Positions 21,958 to 30,303 of a DNA stretch of 64,000 nt are shown in pieces. Source of the stretch: Pseudomonas sp. GD03919 (GTDB lineage: Bacteria; Pseudomonadota; Gammaproteobacteria; Pseudomonadales; Pseudomonadaceae); NCBI RefSeq assembly GCF_029814935.1, contig NZ_CP104582.1, forward strand, positions 4,526,001 through 4,590,000, in the 5' to 3' direction. The stretch's first letter is position 1, and every line of letters starts with the position of its first letter. The notes beneath the pieces are model-generated. The model was not told where the DNA came from, ran no database searches, and saw only the letters and a list, made by a program, of their open reading frames with translations. Both the position numbers and the translations under genes were made by a program.

Positions 21958-22096
21958 CGGGGCGGATATGACCATTCGTCCCCGCTCAAGTCAAGGCGCG
22001 GGGGCAATTGTGGGAGGCGCTTTGACGGCCGTAAGTCCACTCGTGGGTTGGACTCAGGCGTAGGGTGGACAACGCGCAGCTTGTCCACCATGGCAA

Positions 22097-22795
22097 CTAG
22101 TTGCCGCCCTGCTCATCGATACGCAAATCCGGCAGCGCCCTACCCGCTATCAGGCGCTCATCGACCAGAAGGATCACCGCCGCCTCGTCCTTGATGCCGT
22201 ACCACTCGCCCTGTGGATAAAGGCTTGCGGTCGGGCCCAGATCGCAGGGAAATTGGCACTGGCTGCGGGTGATATGCACACCGCCCTCGCACTCCAGCTT
22301 GCCGGCGGCCTTGAGCCGCTGACGCAGGGTTTTCCACAAGCCCAGCGCGCCCTTGCGCGTGCAGCGCGGGCCGTTGCACAGCAGCAGGCGCTGCGCATGA
22401 GGCGGAATCTGCGACCAGGCGTGATGTTCCGGCACCGGCGGCACATCACTGCAGGGCAGATGCGCTTCGCGGCGTTCGAGCAGCGCGCCCAGGCCATCGA
22501 GCCAGGCGTCCTCCAGCGCCGTGCAGACCACGAACACATCTGCCCCGTCACCGCGCTTGGCGATGCATTCACGCAGCCAGTCGCGGTGCGCGACGTCGGC
22601 GCGTGGCTCCAGATCCACCACCAGCAGCGGTCGCGGCGCATCGATGATGGCCTGCCAGAAACCCTCCTGCTCGCTGTCATGCAGATGCGCCTCGTCCAGC
22701 AGCGCTTCGATACGTTGCTGCAGGCGCTCGGACGATGCACCACGCCCCAGGCCGGGGCCGATAAACAGGATGCGGGCGTAAGGGGCTTGGCTCAT
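22097..22795 (-). CDS. Two-domain protein with C-terminal thioredoxin-like [2Fe-2S] ferredoxin
   Basis: A 232-residue cytoplasmic protein. The N-terminal half (ILFIGPGLGRGASSERLQQRIEA) resembles a small chelatase-like (CbiX/SirB type) domain, though weakly. The C-terminal half (from about RLLLCNGPRCTRKG) has cysteines spaced C-x4-C, then C and C in SQCQFPCDLGP, as in thioredoxin-like [2Fe-2S] ferredoxins. GGAG precedes the start at 22795. It lies downstream of cobK behind two palindromic repeats and may take part in corrin synthesis, for example as an electron donor. The exact function is not known. Confidence 0.72.
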   Translation of the reverse strand: MSQAPYARILFIGPGLGRGASSERLQQRIEALLDEAHLHDSEQEGFWQAIIDAPRPLLVVDLEPRADVAHRDWLRECIAKRGDGADVFVVCTALEDAWLDGLGALLERREAHLPCSDVPPVPEHHAWSQIPPHAQRLLLCNGPRCTRKGALGLWKTLRQRLKAAGKLECEGGVHITRSQCQFPCDLGPTASLYPQGEWYGIKDEAAVILLVDERLIAGRALPDLRIDEQGGN

Positions 22796-22861
22796 GACGG
22801 TCTCCAGAACGGGCCGGCAGTCTAGCAGCGCGTCGAGCTGTGAAGGCAATCCGGGTGGACG

Positions 22862-22903
22862 TCGCCTTTTACGTCCACCATAACGGTGGACGTAAAAGGC
22901 GAT
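22862..22903. repeat. Perfect 18-bp-arm palindrome
   Basis: TCGCCTTTTACGTCCACC and its exact complement flank a five-base centre. It lies between the ferredoxin-like gene and cobK, next to a second palindrome of another family. Confidence 0.85.
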
Positions 22904-22927
22904 GCAACCGCCGCGACGATCGCAAGC

Positions 22928-22981
22928 GTAGGGCGGGTGCAACCCGCCAGGCCGGCGTTGGCGGGTTTCACCCGCCCTACA
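22928..22981. repeat. GTAGGGCGGGT palindrome overlapping cobK stop
   Basis: GTAGGGCGGGTGCAACCCGC at the left and an almost exact complement ending ACCCGCCCTAC at the right. The CTAC end supplies the TAG stop codon of cobK on the minus strand. Confidence 0.85.
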
Positions 22982-23696
22982 GGGACAGCGCCTCGTAGAG
23001 AGCGTCCAACTCCGCGAACTCGCGCGCTACCACCGGCAACTCAGGCCGGCGCAACAGCAAAACCGGCAATCCAAGCTCACGGGCCACCTGCAGCTTCGGC
23101 TCGGTGGAGGCGCTGCCGCTGTTCTTGCTCACCAGCACGTCGCAGCGGATGCGCGCGAATAGCGCGCGTTCCTCGTCCAGCGCGAACGGCCCACGGGCAC
23201 CGATGATCTCGGCGCGGGTTGGCGCCGGCTCGGCCTGCAGGCAGCGCACCGTCCAGTGCTGGTGCTCGGGAATCTCGTGCAGATGCGCCAGCGGCTCGCG
23301 CCCCGAAGTGAAAAACGGCCGCTGGAACGGCACCAGCGCACGGGTCAGTTGATCCCAGCCATCCACCTCGCGCCAGTCGTCACCCTCACCCGGCTGCCAG
23401 CCGGGGCGGCGCAGTGCCCAGCAGGGCACGCTGGCGATCTCGGCGGCGCGGGCGGCGTTATGGCTGATCTGCGCGGCGTAGGGGTGGGTCAGATCCAGCA
23501 GCAGCTCGATGCCTTCTGCGGCAATGAACGCAGTCAGCCCATCAGTACCGCCAAAGCCGCCGACGCGCACGCGGCACGGCAGATCATCCGGCACCCGGCC
23601 CAGCCCAGCCAGGCTGTAGATCGTCTCCGGCCCAAGCCGGCGCGCCAGGCGCAACGCCTCGGTGGTGCCGCCGAGCAGCAGGACGCGCGCACTCAT
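22977..23696 (-). CDS. cobK: Precorrin-6A reductase
   Basis: CobK reduces precorrin-6A to precorrin-6B with NADPH in the oxygen-dependent cobalamin pathway. The 239-residue product begins with a nucleotide-binding [16 protein letters not shown] and has the family segments [18 protein letters not shown] and [25 protein letters not shown]. It starts at 23696, four bases inside the end of cobL, so translation is coupled. The stop codon lies in a GTAG-type repeat. Confidence 0.94.
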   Translation of the reverse strand: MSARVLLLGGTTEALRLARRLGPETIYSLAGLGRVPDDLPCRVRVGGFGGTDGLTAFIAAEGIELLLDLTHPYAAQISHNAARAAEIASVPCWALRRPGWQPGEGDDWREVDGWDQLTRALVPFQRPFFTSGREPLAHLHEIPEHQHWTVRCLQAEPAPTRAEIIGARGPFALDEERALFARIRCDVLVSKNSGSASTEPKLQVARELGLPVLLLRRPELPVVAREFAELDALYEALSL

Positions 23697-24895
23697 GGCT
23701 TGCGCACGGCCAACAAGGTGATCGGCAACGCCGCGCGCCAGGTGTCGAAACCGCCCAGCGGCTGCGCCTGGGCCACGGTGAGCCGCAGCAGCTCGCCACC
23801 CTGCCGTTCGCGGAAGGCCACCAGCGCCGCCTCGCTCTGAATGGTCACGGCATTGGCCAGCAGACGCCCGCCGGGCTTGAGTGCGGCCCAGCAATCATCC
23901 AGCACGCCGGGTACGGTGACGCCGCCGCCGATAAAGATGGCATCCGGTGCCGGCAATCCGGCCAGCGCCTCGGGCGCATGCCCGGCGACCAGTTGCAGCC
24001 CGGGGACGTCGAGGGCATCGCGATTGTGGCGGATATGGGCCTGACGCCCTTCGTTGGCCTCAACGGCGATGGCGCGGCAGGCCGGGTGGGCGCGCATCCA
24101 TTCGATGCCGATGGAACCGCAACCGGCGCCGACGTCCCACAGCAGCTCGCCAGGCAGCGGCGCCAGCCGCGCCAGGGTCACTGCGCGCACGTCACGCTTG
24201 GTCAGTTGGCCGTCGTGGCGGTAGGCCTCGTCCGGCAGGCCGCAGGTAGGCGGCAATACCTTGGCATCGGCGGCCGCCAGGCATTCCACGGCCAGCAGGT
24301 TGAGGTCAGCGCCGCGCGGCAAGTCCCAGCTCGTGGCCAGGCCTTCGATGCGGCGCTCATCCGGCCCGCCAAGGTGTTCCAGCAGGGTCAGGCGACTGGC
24401 GCCGAAACCGCGCGCACGCAGCACTTCGGCGACCTGCGTGGGGGTGTCCCCGTCGGCGCTAAATACCAGCAGGCGCGTGCCGGGGTACAACCGCGCATTG
24501 AGCGTGGCCAGCGGCCGACCGACCAAGGAGACCACTTCAACCTCCTGCAATGGCCAACCCAGGCGCGCCGCCGCCAGCGACACCGAGGACGGCGCCGGCA
24601 ATACCAGCAGCTCATCGGCCGGCAGCTGGCGCGCCAGGCTGGCGCCCACGCCGTAGAACATCGGGTCGCCACTGGCCAGCACGCACACCGCCTCACCACG
24701 CCGCGCCAGCAGTGGTTCAAGGTCGAAGGGGCTGGGCCAGGTTTCCCGCTCGCCACTGATGCACGGCGGCAGCAAGGCCAGCTGACGCGGCGCGCCAACG
24801 ATGTGCGTAGCCGCCAGCAGTGCACGGCGCGCGGCCTTGCCCAGACCGGGGTAGCCGTCTTCACCGATGCCGACCAGGGTCAACCAGGGTTTCAT
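23693..24895 (-). CDS. cobL: Precorrin-6Y C5,15-methyltransferase (decarboxylating)
   Basis: The bifunctional enzyme methylates precorrin-6B at C5 and C15 and decarboxylates the C12 acetate. The N-terminal CbiE-like methyltransferase domain (residues 1 to about 200) has [14 protein letters not shown] and [13 protein letters not shown]. The C-terminal CbiT-like domain has [14 protein letters not shown] and the SAM motif [16 protein letters not shown]. The length of 400 residues is normal for CobL. GGAAGG precedes the start at 24895. It reads away from cobG, with the cobG riboswitch in the shared upstream region. Confidence 0.96.
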   Translation of the reverse strand: MKPWLTLVGIGEDGYPGLGKAARRALLAATHIVGAPRQLALLPPCISGERETWPSPFDLEPLLARRGEAVCVLASGDPMFYGVGASLARQLPADELLVLPAPSSVSLAAARLGWPLQEVEVVSLVGRPLATLNARLYPGTRLLVFSADGDTPTQVAEVLRARGFGASRLTLLEHLGGPDERRIEGLATSWDLPRGADLNLLAVECLAAADAKVLPPTCGLPDEAYRHDGQLTKRDVRAVTLARLAPLPGELLWDVGAGCGSIGIEWMRAHPACRAIAVEANEGRQAHIRHNRDALDVPGLQLVAGHAPEALAGLPAPDAIFIGGGVTVPGVLDDCWAALKPGGRLLANAVTIQSEAALVAFRERQGGELLRLTVAQAQPLGGFDTWRAALPITLLAVRKP

Positions 24896-25003
24896 CCACC
24901 TTCCTCGCAAGTAGCCGACAGGGCGCGTGTCGCGACGCCGGGCAAAGCGGGCATAATACAGCCTTCGTCGGTGCCCCATGAGTCGATACGACTCAGTAAA
25001 GGG

Positions 25004-25125
25004 CCTAAGGAAACACTGAAATAGTCGTCATTCCCGCGCAGGCGGGAATCCAGAATCTCAGTAGTAACTGGGCTCCCGCCTTCGCGGGAGTGACGGTAAA
25101 CGGCTATTTCAGAGCGTCCCCAAGA
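25004..25125. repeat. Palindromic MITE-like element inside riboswitch (insert A)
   Basis: The ends carry inverted CTGAAATAG motifs, with the centre made of the widespread CATTCCCGC...GCGGGAATCC and CTCCCGCC...GGCGGGAG palindromes. The flanks read AAAGGG on the left and GGGAACACGG on the right, so a GGG may have been duplicated. The element separates the 5' hairpin of the riboswitch from its core. Confidence 0.75.
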
Positions 25126-25194
25126 GGGAACACGGTAAAACCGTGGCTGCCCCCGCAACTGTAAACAGCGAGTCCAATGCAATCGGCCACTGGG

Positions 25195-25340
25195 TAAAAG
25201 GCCGTTGAAAAACGTAGGCGAGGTAGGCAAGACAAGGCAAAAACGGCCGAAAAAGCGCAGTTTACGTGTTGTAAATGAGCATTTTGAGGCCGTTTTTAAC
25301 GCCGTATTGCCAACGTAGGTAGTTTTTCAACGGCCTGTTA
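25195..25340. mobile_element. 146-bp palindromic element, copy 1 (insert B in riboswitch)
   Basis: The element has terminal inverted repeats GGCCGTTGAAAAAC and GTTTTTCAACGGCC and an internal inverted pair around the centre, and no coding frame. It sits exactly in the loop between GGCCACTGGG and CCGGGAAGGC of the cobG riboswitch. A second copy of the same length lies at 28266-28411. It behaves like a non-autonomous transposable repeat. Confidence 0.8.
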
Positions 25341-25501
25341 ACCGGGAAGGCGCAGCGGATCATGACCTGTCAGCCAGGAGACCTGCCGACGAACGCTGGT
25401 CGCGAGTGCCAACATCGGGCGGGGTGTACCGATGCCATGGAATCCTCCCGTGGGCGGATTTCGCTGGTTTGGTCGCCGCGTCGTTATCCACAGGTGACCG
25501 C

Positions 25502-26815
25502 TTGTCCACATCCGTCCGCCCTTCCGCCTGCCCCGGCCTGCTACGCATCGTCCCCGCGCTGGATGGCGGCATCTGCCGCGTCAAGCTGCCCGGCGGCGTG
25601 CTGCGCAGCGCCGAGGCGCGGGCGATTGCCGAGGCGGCCAGGCACTGTGCCAGTGGAGTGCTGGAGCTGACCAACCGCAGCAACCTGCAGATCCGTGGCG
25701 TGCTACCGGGCCAGGAAGCACCGCTGATCGACGCCCTGCTCGCCGCCGAACTCGGCCCCCGGGTAGCCGCTGCCGACGACGTGCGCAACCTGTTGCTCAG
25801 CCCCGCCGCCGGCCTCGACCCGCAGGCACGGATGGACGTACGCCCGCTGGCCAGCCAGTTGCTCGACCTGTTGCAAGACACCCCGGCATTGCATGCGCTG
25901 TCGCCCAAGTTCGCCCTGCAAATGGACGGCGGTGAAACCCTGGCCATGCGCGAACACCCCCATGACCTGTGGCTGGCCGCCGAGGATGAAACCCACCTGC
26001 TGCTGGGTCTGGCCGGCTGCCCCAGCGACGCGCCACTGGCGCGAGTGGAGGTGACGCAGGCGGTCGAACTGGTACGCCAGCTCCTGCTGCTGTTCCTCGA
26101 ACTTGCCACTCCGGAACAAACGCGCATGCGTCACTTGCTGGCGCATATCCCGGCAAACGACCTGCTGCAACGCCTGCAGACTCGACTGGATTTCCCCTTG
26201 CAACCTGTGCCGGCCTGTTGGCAGCCGAGGGCTGGCTTAGGACGCGCTCCGGCAGGGATTTATCCACAGGCGCAGAGCGGCCTGCGTGTGGTGGCGGCCG
26301 GCGCCCAGCTGGGTCGCCTGTACGCTGACCAACTCCTCGCCATTGCAGAACTGAGCGAGCGCCACGGCGACAGCGAGTTGCGCCTGACGCCCTGGCAAGG
26401 TCTGTTGTTGGGCAACGTCCCCGAAGCTCGCGCCCGCGAACTGCTGGCAGAGCTGGACCAGCTGGGCCTGCTGACCCATGCCGACGAGCCGCTGCTCGGC
26501 CTGGTCGCCTGCACCGGCTCGGCGGCCTGCGCGCGCGGCCTGGCCGACAGCAAGCGCCACGCCCTGCATCTGGCCGAACGCCTGCGCGAAAGCGGCGCCC
26601 ACCCGCAGGTGCATCTCAGCGCCTGCCCACGCAGTTGCGCCAGCGCCCGGGTGCAGCCCTACACCTTGCTGGCCAGCACGCCCGAGCATTACCAGCTCTA
26701 CCAACGCACGCCCGAGACGCCCGGTTTCGGCCGTCTGCTGGCGCCGGCCATGACCATCGACGAGGCTGGCGCCTGGTTCGCCCGCCAACACCCCGCAGGA
26801 ACATCCGATGCTTGA
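25502..26815 (+). CDS. cobG: Precorrin-3B synthase
   Basis: CobG is a monooxygenase with heme- and iron-sulfur-type cofactors that converts precorrin-3A to precorrin-3B, the step that makes this pathway oxygen dependent. The 437-residue protein has the nitrite/sulfite reductase half-domains; the first begins VRPSACPGLLRIVPALDGGICRVKLPGG. The cofactor cysteines are in CTGSAACARG and SACPRSCA near the C-terminus. I place the start at TTG 25502, with AGGTGA a few bases upstream and a position matching the conserved N-terminus. A GTG at 25406 directly after the riboswitch is the alternative. Confidence 0.92.
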   Translation: MSTSVRPSACPGLLRIVPALDGGICRVKLPGGVLRSAEARAIAEAARHCASGVLELTNRSNLQIRGVLPGQEAPLIDALLAAELGPRVAAADDVRNLLLSPAAGLDPQARMDVRPLASQLLDLLQDTPALHALSPKFALQMDGGETLAMREHPHDLWLAAEDETHLLLGLAGCPSDAPLARVEVTQAVELVRQLLLLFLELATPEQTRMRHLLAHIPANDLLQRLQTRLDFPLQPVPACWQPRAGLGRAPAGIYPQAQSGLRVVAAGAQLGRLYADQLLAIAELSERHGDSELRLTPWQGLLLGNVPEARARELLAELDQLGLLTHADEPLLGLVACTGSAACARGLADSKRHALHLAERLRESGAHPQVHLSACPRSCASARVQPYTLLASTPEHYQLYQRTPETPGFGRLLAPAMTIDEAGAWFARQHPAGTSDA

Positions 26816-27434
26816 TTACATCCGCGACGGCCAGGAAATCTACCGCCGCTCCTTCGCCACCATCCGCGCCGAGGCCAACCTCGACGGCATCCCCGCCGAT
26901 CTGGAAAAACTCGCCGTGCGGGTGATTCATGCCTGCGGCATGGTCGACGTGGTGGAGGATCTGCGCTTCTCCCCCGGTGCCGGCACCGCTGGCCGCGCCG
27001 CGCTGCTCGCCGGTGCAGCGATCCTCTGCGACGCACGCATGGTAGCCGAGGGCATCACCCGCCCGCGCCTGCCGGCGAACAACGAGGTGATCTGCACCCT
27101 GCACGACGCCGGCGTGCCGGAGCTGGCCCGCGAGTTGGGCAACACCCGCTCGGCGGTGGCCCTGGAGCACTGGCGCGAACACCTGGAAGGCAGCGTGGTG
27201 GTGATCGGCAACGCCCCCACGGCGCTGTTCTACCTGCTGGAAATGCTCGATGCCGGCGCACCGAAGCCGGCGCTGATCATCGGCATGCCGGTGGGCTTTA
27301 TCGGCGCGGCGGAATCCAAGGATGCGCTGGCCGCAGACAGCCGTGGCGTGCCCTACGTGATCGTGCGGGGCCGCCGTGGCGGCAGTGCCATGGCGGTAGC
27401 GGCAGTCAACGCCCTCGCCTCGGAGGTGGAATGA
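26808..27434 (+). CDS. cobH: Precorrin-8X methylmutase
   Basis: CobH moves the C11 methyl group to C12 to give hydrogenobyrinic acid. The 208-residue protein has the family segments [33 protein letters not shown], the catalytic histidine in IHACG, and [10 protein letters not shown] and [15 protein letters not shown]. It overlaps the end of cobG by eight bases and the start of cobI by four, so the three are coupled. Confidence 0.96.
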   Translation: MLDYIRDGQEIYRRSFATIRAEANLDGIPADLEKLAVRVIHACGMVDVVEDLRFSPGAGTAGRAALLAGAAILCDARMVAEGITRPRLPANNEVICTLHDAGVPELARELGNTRSAVALEHWREHLEGSVVVIGNAPTALFYLLEMLDAGAPKPALIIGMPVGFIGAAESKDALAADSRGVPYVIVRGRRGGSAMAVAAVNALASEVE

Positions 27435-28174
27435 TGGCTGGCCGTCTGCTCGGCCTCGGCGTCGGCCCCGGCGACCCCGAGCTGCTTACCCTCAAGGCGC
27501 TGCGCCTGCTCAAAGGCGCACCAGTGGTGGCCTACTTCGTGGCCAAGGCCAAGCACAACGCCGGCCACGGCGGCAATGCCTTCGGCATCATCGAAGAGCA
27601 CCTGAGCGATACCCAGCAGCGCCTGCCGCTGGTCTACCCGGTGACTACCGAGAAGCTCGCCCCGCCGCTGAGCTACGAGGATGTGATCGCCGATTTCTAC
27701 GACACCTGCGCCGAGCAGATCGCCCAGTTGCTCGACGCCGGCCAGGACGTGGCGGTGATCTGCGAAGGCGACCCGTTCTTCTACGGCTCCTATATGTACC
27801 TGCATGACCGCCTGGCCGAGCGCTACGAGGTGGAAGTGGTGCCCGGCGTCTGCTCCATGCTCGGCTGCGCCTCGGTGCTCGGTACGCCGCTGGTGTACCG
27901 CAACCAGAGCTTGAGCGTGCTCTCCGGCGTGCTGCCGGAAGACGAGCTGGAACAACGCCTGCGCGACGCCGAGGCGGCGGTGGTGATGAAACTCGGGCGC
28001 AACTTCGACAAGGTGCGCCGCGTGTTGCGCAAGCTCGGCCTGGATGGCCGCGCCCACTATGTCGAACGCGCGACCATGGCCACCCAGAAGATCGTGCCGT
28101 TGGATGAGGTGGAGCCGATGGATTCGCCGTACTTCTCCATGATTCTGGTGCCCGGGCAGAAATGGCGAGGGTGA
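27431..28174 (+). CDS. cobI: Precorrin-2 C20-methyltransferase
   Basis: This SAM-dependent enzyme methylates precorrin-2 at C20 to make precorrin-3A, the substrate of CobG. The 247-residue product has the tetrapyrrole methylase signatures [33 protein letters not shown] and [13 protein letters not shown]. It is the last gene of the riboswitch-controlled group and is followed by repeats. Confidence 0.95.
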   Translation: MMAGRLLGLGVGPGDPELLTLKALRLLKGAPVVAYFVAKAKHNAGHGGNAFGIIEEHLSDTQQRLPLVYPVTTEKLAPPLSYEDVIADFYDTCAEQIAQLLDAGQDVAVICEGDPFFYGSYMYLHDRLAERYEVEVVPGVCSMLGCASVLGTPLVYRNQSLSVLSGVLPEDELEQRLRDAEAAVVMKLGRNFDKVRRVLRKLGLDGRAHYVERATMATQKIVPLDEVEPMDSPYFSMILVPGQKWRG

Positions 28175-28217
28175 ACGAGCTGCTGCGCGCCGATTGTTGA
28201 TGCCTGCGAGCTGATCT

Positions 28218-28445
28218 TGTAGGAGCCGCGCCACGCGGCGAAGACGGTCTAACTGGCGGCACACCTAACAGGCCGTTGAAAAACGTCGGCGAGGCAGCCA
28301 GTGCAAGGCAAAAACAGGCGAAAAAGCGGAGTTTACGAGCTGTAAATGAGCATTTTGAGCCTGTTTTTAACGCAGCAGTGGCAACGCAGATAGTTTTTCA
28401 ACAGCCTGCTAAAAAGCTTCGCCCCGGGGCGGGGCTCCTACAGGA
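28218..28445. repeat. REP pair split by the 146-bp element
   Basis: The left REP (GTAGGAGCCGCGCC...) and the right REP (...GGGGCGGGGCTCCTAC) have the same ends as the intact pair at 13229-13311, but are separated by the second 146-bp element. Together they fill most of the 371-base gap between cobI and cobJ. Confidence 0.8.
28266..28411. mobile_element. 146-bp palindromic element, copy 2
   Basis: It begins TAACAGGCCGTTGAAAAACG and ends with the near complement TTTTTCAACAGCCTGCTA. It is the same length as copy 1 at 25195-25340 and clearly similar throughout. It carries no open frame. It lies between two REP units, so it probably inserted into an existing REP pair. Confidence 0.8.
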
Positions 28446-28481
28446 CAAGACCGGGTAAACCGCTTTCACATTCATTCGTTC

Positions 28482-28533
28482 GTAGCCCGGATGCAATCCG
28501 GGAAACCCATTCCCCGGATTGCATCCGGGCTAC
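28482..28533. repeat. GTAGCCCGGATGCAATCCGGG palindrome before cobJ
   Basis: Arms beginning GTAGCCCGGATGCAATCCGG and ending with the exact complement flank a ten-base centre. It ends just before the AGGA ribosome binding site of the cobJ fusion gene. A second copy is at 45956-46015. Confidence 0.9.
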
Positions 28534-28545
28534 AGGATTTACCGC

Positions 28546-30201
28546 ATGAACATCGTCATCCTCGGCGCCAGCGCGCTGGCCACTGCACAACGTCTCAAGG
28601 CGCTTTATCCACAGGCGGTGATCCACGGCCTGCGCGGGCGCGCCGACGGCGCCGAGCGCCACTACGACGAGTTCGGCGACACCCTGCGCGCCCTCTATCG
28701 CGCCGGTCAGCCGCTGGTGGTGCTGTGCGCCGCCGGCATCGTCATCCGCAGCCTGGGCGCGCTGCTGGCAGAAAAAGGCGCCGAGCCGCCGGTGCTGGCC
28801 CTGGCCAAGGACGGCAGCGCCGTAGTACCGCTGCTCGGTGGCCTGGCAGGGGTCAACCGCCTGGCCCGCGAGATCGCCGCGCACCTGGGGGTGGCACCGG
28901 CCATCACCACCAGCGGCGAGTTGCGCTTCGGCACCTGCCTGCTGGAGCCGCCGGCCGGCTATGCGCTGGCCGATCTGCAGCAAGGTAAGCGCTTCGTCAG
29001 CGACCTGCTCGGCGGCGAAACAGTGCGCATCGAAGGTCAGGCGCCCTGGCTGGAAAGCGCGCAACTGCCTGTGGATAACGCCGCCAGCCGGGTTATCCAT
29101 ATCACCGCGCAGGCTCGTCCGGCGCAACCGGACGAGCTGCTGATCCACCCGCGCTGCGCCGCCGCGTTGATCGAACGCCCCGGCCCCAACCTACCCGCTC
29201 GCCTGCACCAAGCCCTGAGCGCCGCCAACCTGGCGCCCCAGGCGCTGGCCTGCCTGCTTGCAGACCGAAGCTGGATGGCCAATGCCGAGCTGCATGCGGC
29301 GGCGCATGAACTGAAACTGCCGCTGCGCTTTATCCACAGCACGAGCGAGTTGCCACCCGAGCGCCATGCCGACGATGGCCTGCGCCTGCTGCTGGGCGAG
29401 CGGCCACTGGATATCGAGCGCCTCGGCCAACGCCGTGGCCGCCTCAGCGTGGTCGGCCTCGGGCCAGGCGCCGCCGAGCATATGACCCCCGCCGTGCGCC
29501 GCGCACTGGACGAGGCCGAAGACCTGCTCGGCTACGACACCTACGTGAAGATGGCCGGCCCGCTGCGTGCCGATCAATGCCTGCACCCCAGCGACAACCG
29601 CGAGGAGCTGCAGCGCGCCGCCCACGCCTTCGAACTGGCCGCCACGGGCCGGCGAGTGGTGATGATCTCCTCGGGCGATCCCGGCGTGTTCGCCATGGCC
29701 GCCGCCGTGATGGAGGCGCTGGAAAGCCCGCAGAACGAGGTCTGGCACGGCGTCGAGCTGGAAGTGCTGCCGGGCGTCTCCGCCGCCCTGGCCACTGCTG
29801 CCAAGGCCGGCGCGCCGCTGGGCCACGACTTCTGCCTGATTTCCCTGTCGGACAACCTCAAGCCCTGGGCGGTGATCGAAAAGCGCTTGGAACATGCCGC
29901 CATCGCCGACCTGGCCATGGCCTTCTACAACCCGATTTCCAAATCCCGCCCCTGGCAACTTGGCCGCGCGCTCGACTTGCTGCGCCAGCACCGCGCGCCG
30001 GAAACCCTGGTGGTACTTGGCCGTGATATCAGCCGCCCCGCCGAAGCCCTGCGCAGCCTCACTCTCGGCGAGCTGACGCCGGAGATGGTCGACATGCGCA
30101 CCCTGGTGATCATCGGCTCCAGCCAGACCCGCCGCTTTCCCCGTGCCGATGGCGGTGAGTGGGTGTATACGCCGCGTTGGTACCCGGATATCGAGTCATG
30201 A
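28546..30201 (+). CDS. cobJ: CbiG/CobJ fusion: precorrin-3B C17-methyltransferase
   Basis: CobJ methylates C17 and contracts the ring to give precorrin-4. The 551-residue protein is a fusion. The N-terminal 270 residues or so are CbiG-like (VLCAAGIVIRSLGALLAEKG, LLGGLAGVNRLAREIAAHLGV), with a CobE-like segment at about 205-285. The remainder is the CobJ methylase (LSVVGLGPGAAEHMTPAVRRAL, MISSGDPGVFAMA, VLPGVSAALATAAKAGAPLGHD). The start at 28546 has AGGA upstream, directly after a palindromic repeat. In the anaerobic pathway CbiG opens a lactone; in this aerobic setting its job is unclear. Confidence 0.94.
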   Translation: MNIVILGASALATAQRLKALYPQAVIHGLRGRADGAERHYDEFGDTLRALYRAGQPLVVLCAAGIVIRSLGALLAEKGAEPPVLALAKDGSAVVPLLGGLAGVNRLAREIAAHLGVAPAITTSGELRFGTCLLEPPAGYALADLQQGKRFVSDLLGGETVRIEGQAPWLESAQLPVDNAASRVIHITAQARPAQPDELLIHPRCAAALIERPGPNLPARLHQALSAANLAPQALACLLADRSWMANAELHAAAHELKLPLRFIHSTSELPPERHADDGLRLLLGERPLDIERLGQRRGRLSVVGLGPGAAEHMTPAVRRALDEAEDLLGYDTYVKMAGPLRADQCLHPSDNREELQRAAHAFELAATGRRVVMISSGDPGVFAMAAAVMEALESPQNEVWHGVELEVLPGVSAALATAAKAGAPLGHDFCLISLSDNLKPWAVIEKRLEHAAIADLAMAFYNPISKSRPWQLGRALDLLRQHRAPETLVVLGRDISRPAEALRSLTLGELTPEMVDMRTLVIIGSSQTRRFPRADGGEWVYTPRWYPDIES

Positions 30202-30229
30202 TCCTCTCTGCCGCTGTCATCCCTGTTCC

Positions 30230-30303
30230 GTAGGCGCGTCGCCCCGGCGCGAAGCAATTGCAGCCGGCTATTCGCCACATTCGCCGCGAGGCGCGGCTCC
30301 TAC
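30230..30303. repeat. GTAG-type REP pair at the end of the GlxA-type gene
   Basis: A left unit GTAGGCGCGTCGCCCCGGCG and a right unit GCGAGGCGCGGCTCCTAC in inverted orientation. The right end provides the TAG stop codon of the reverse-strand regulator gene. Confidence 0.75.

Larger units (their letters stand above)
24964..25393 (+). ncRNA. Cobalamin riboswitch of the cobG operon, interrupted by two inserts
   Basis: The conserved parts appear in order: GGTGCCCC with an adjacent GAGTCG/CGACTC hairpin, GGGAACACGG, GCTGCCCCCGCAACTGTAAA, GGCCACTGGG, CCGGGAAGGCGCAGCGG and CAGCCAGGAGACCTGCC. The closing P1 stem is a perfect eight-base match (TTCGTCGG, 24964-24971, with CCGACGAA, 25386-25393). The RNA is about 430 bases instead of about 170-200 because two palindromic elements sit inside it (25004-25125 and 25195-25340). 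Without them the sequence would be an ordinary cobalamin riboswitch. It should control cobG-cobH-cobI. Confidence 0.9.

Noticed and set aside
25195..25340. The 146-bp element as a terminator or small RNA belonging to the riboswitch
   Set aside because: A second copy of the same length and ends is found in an unrelated place at 28266-28411, so it is a repeat and not a part of the riboswitch.
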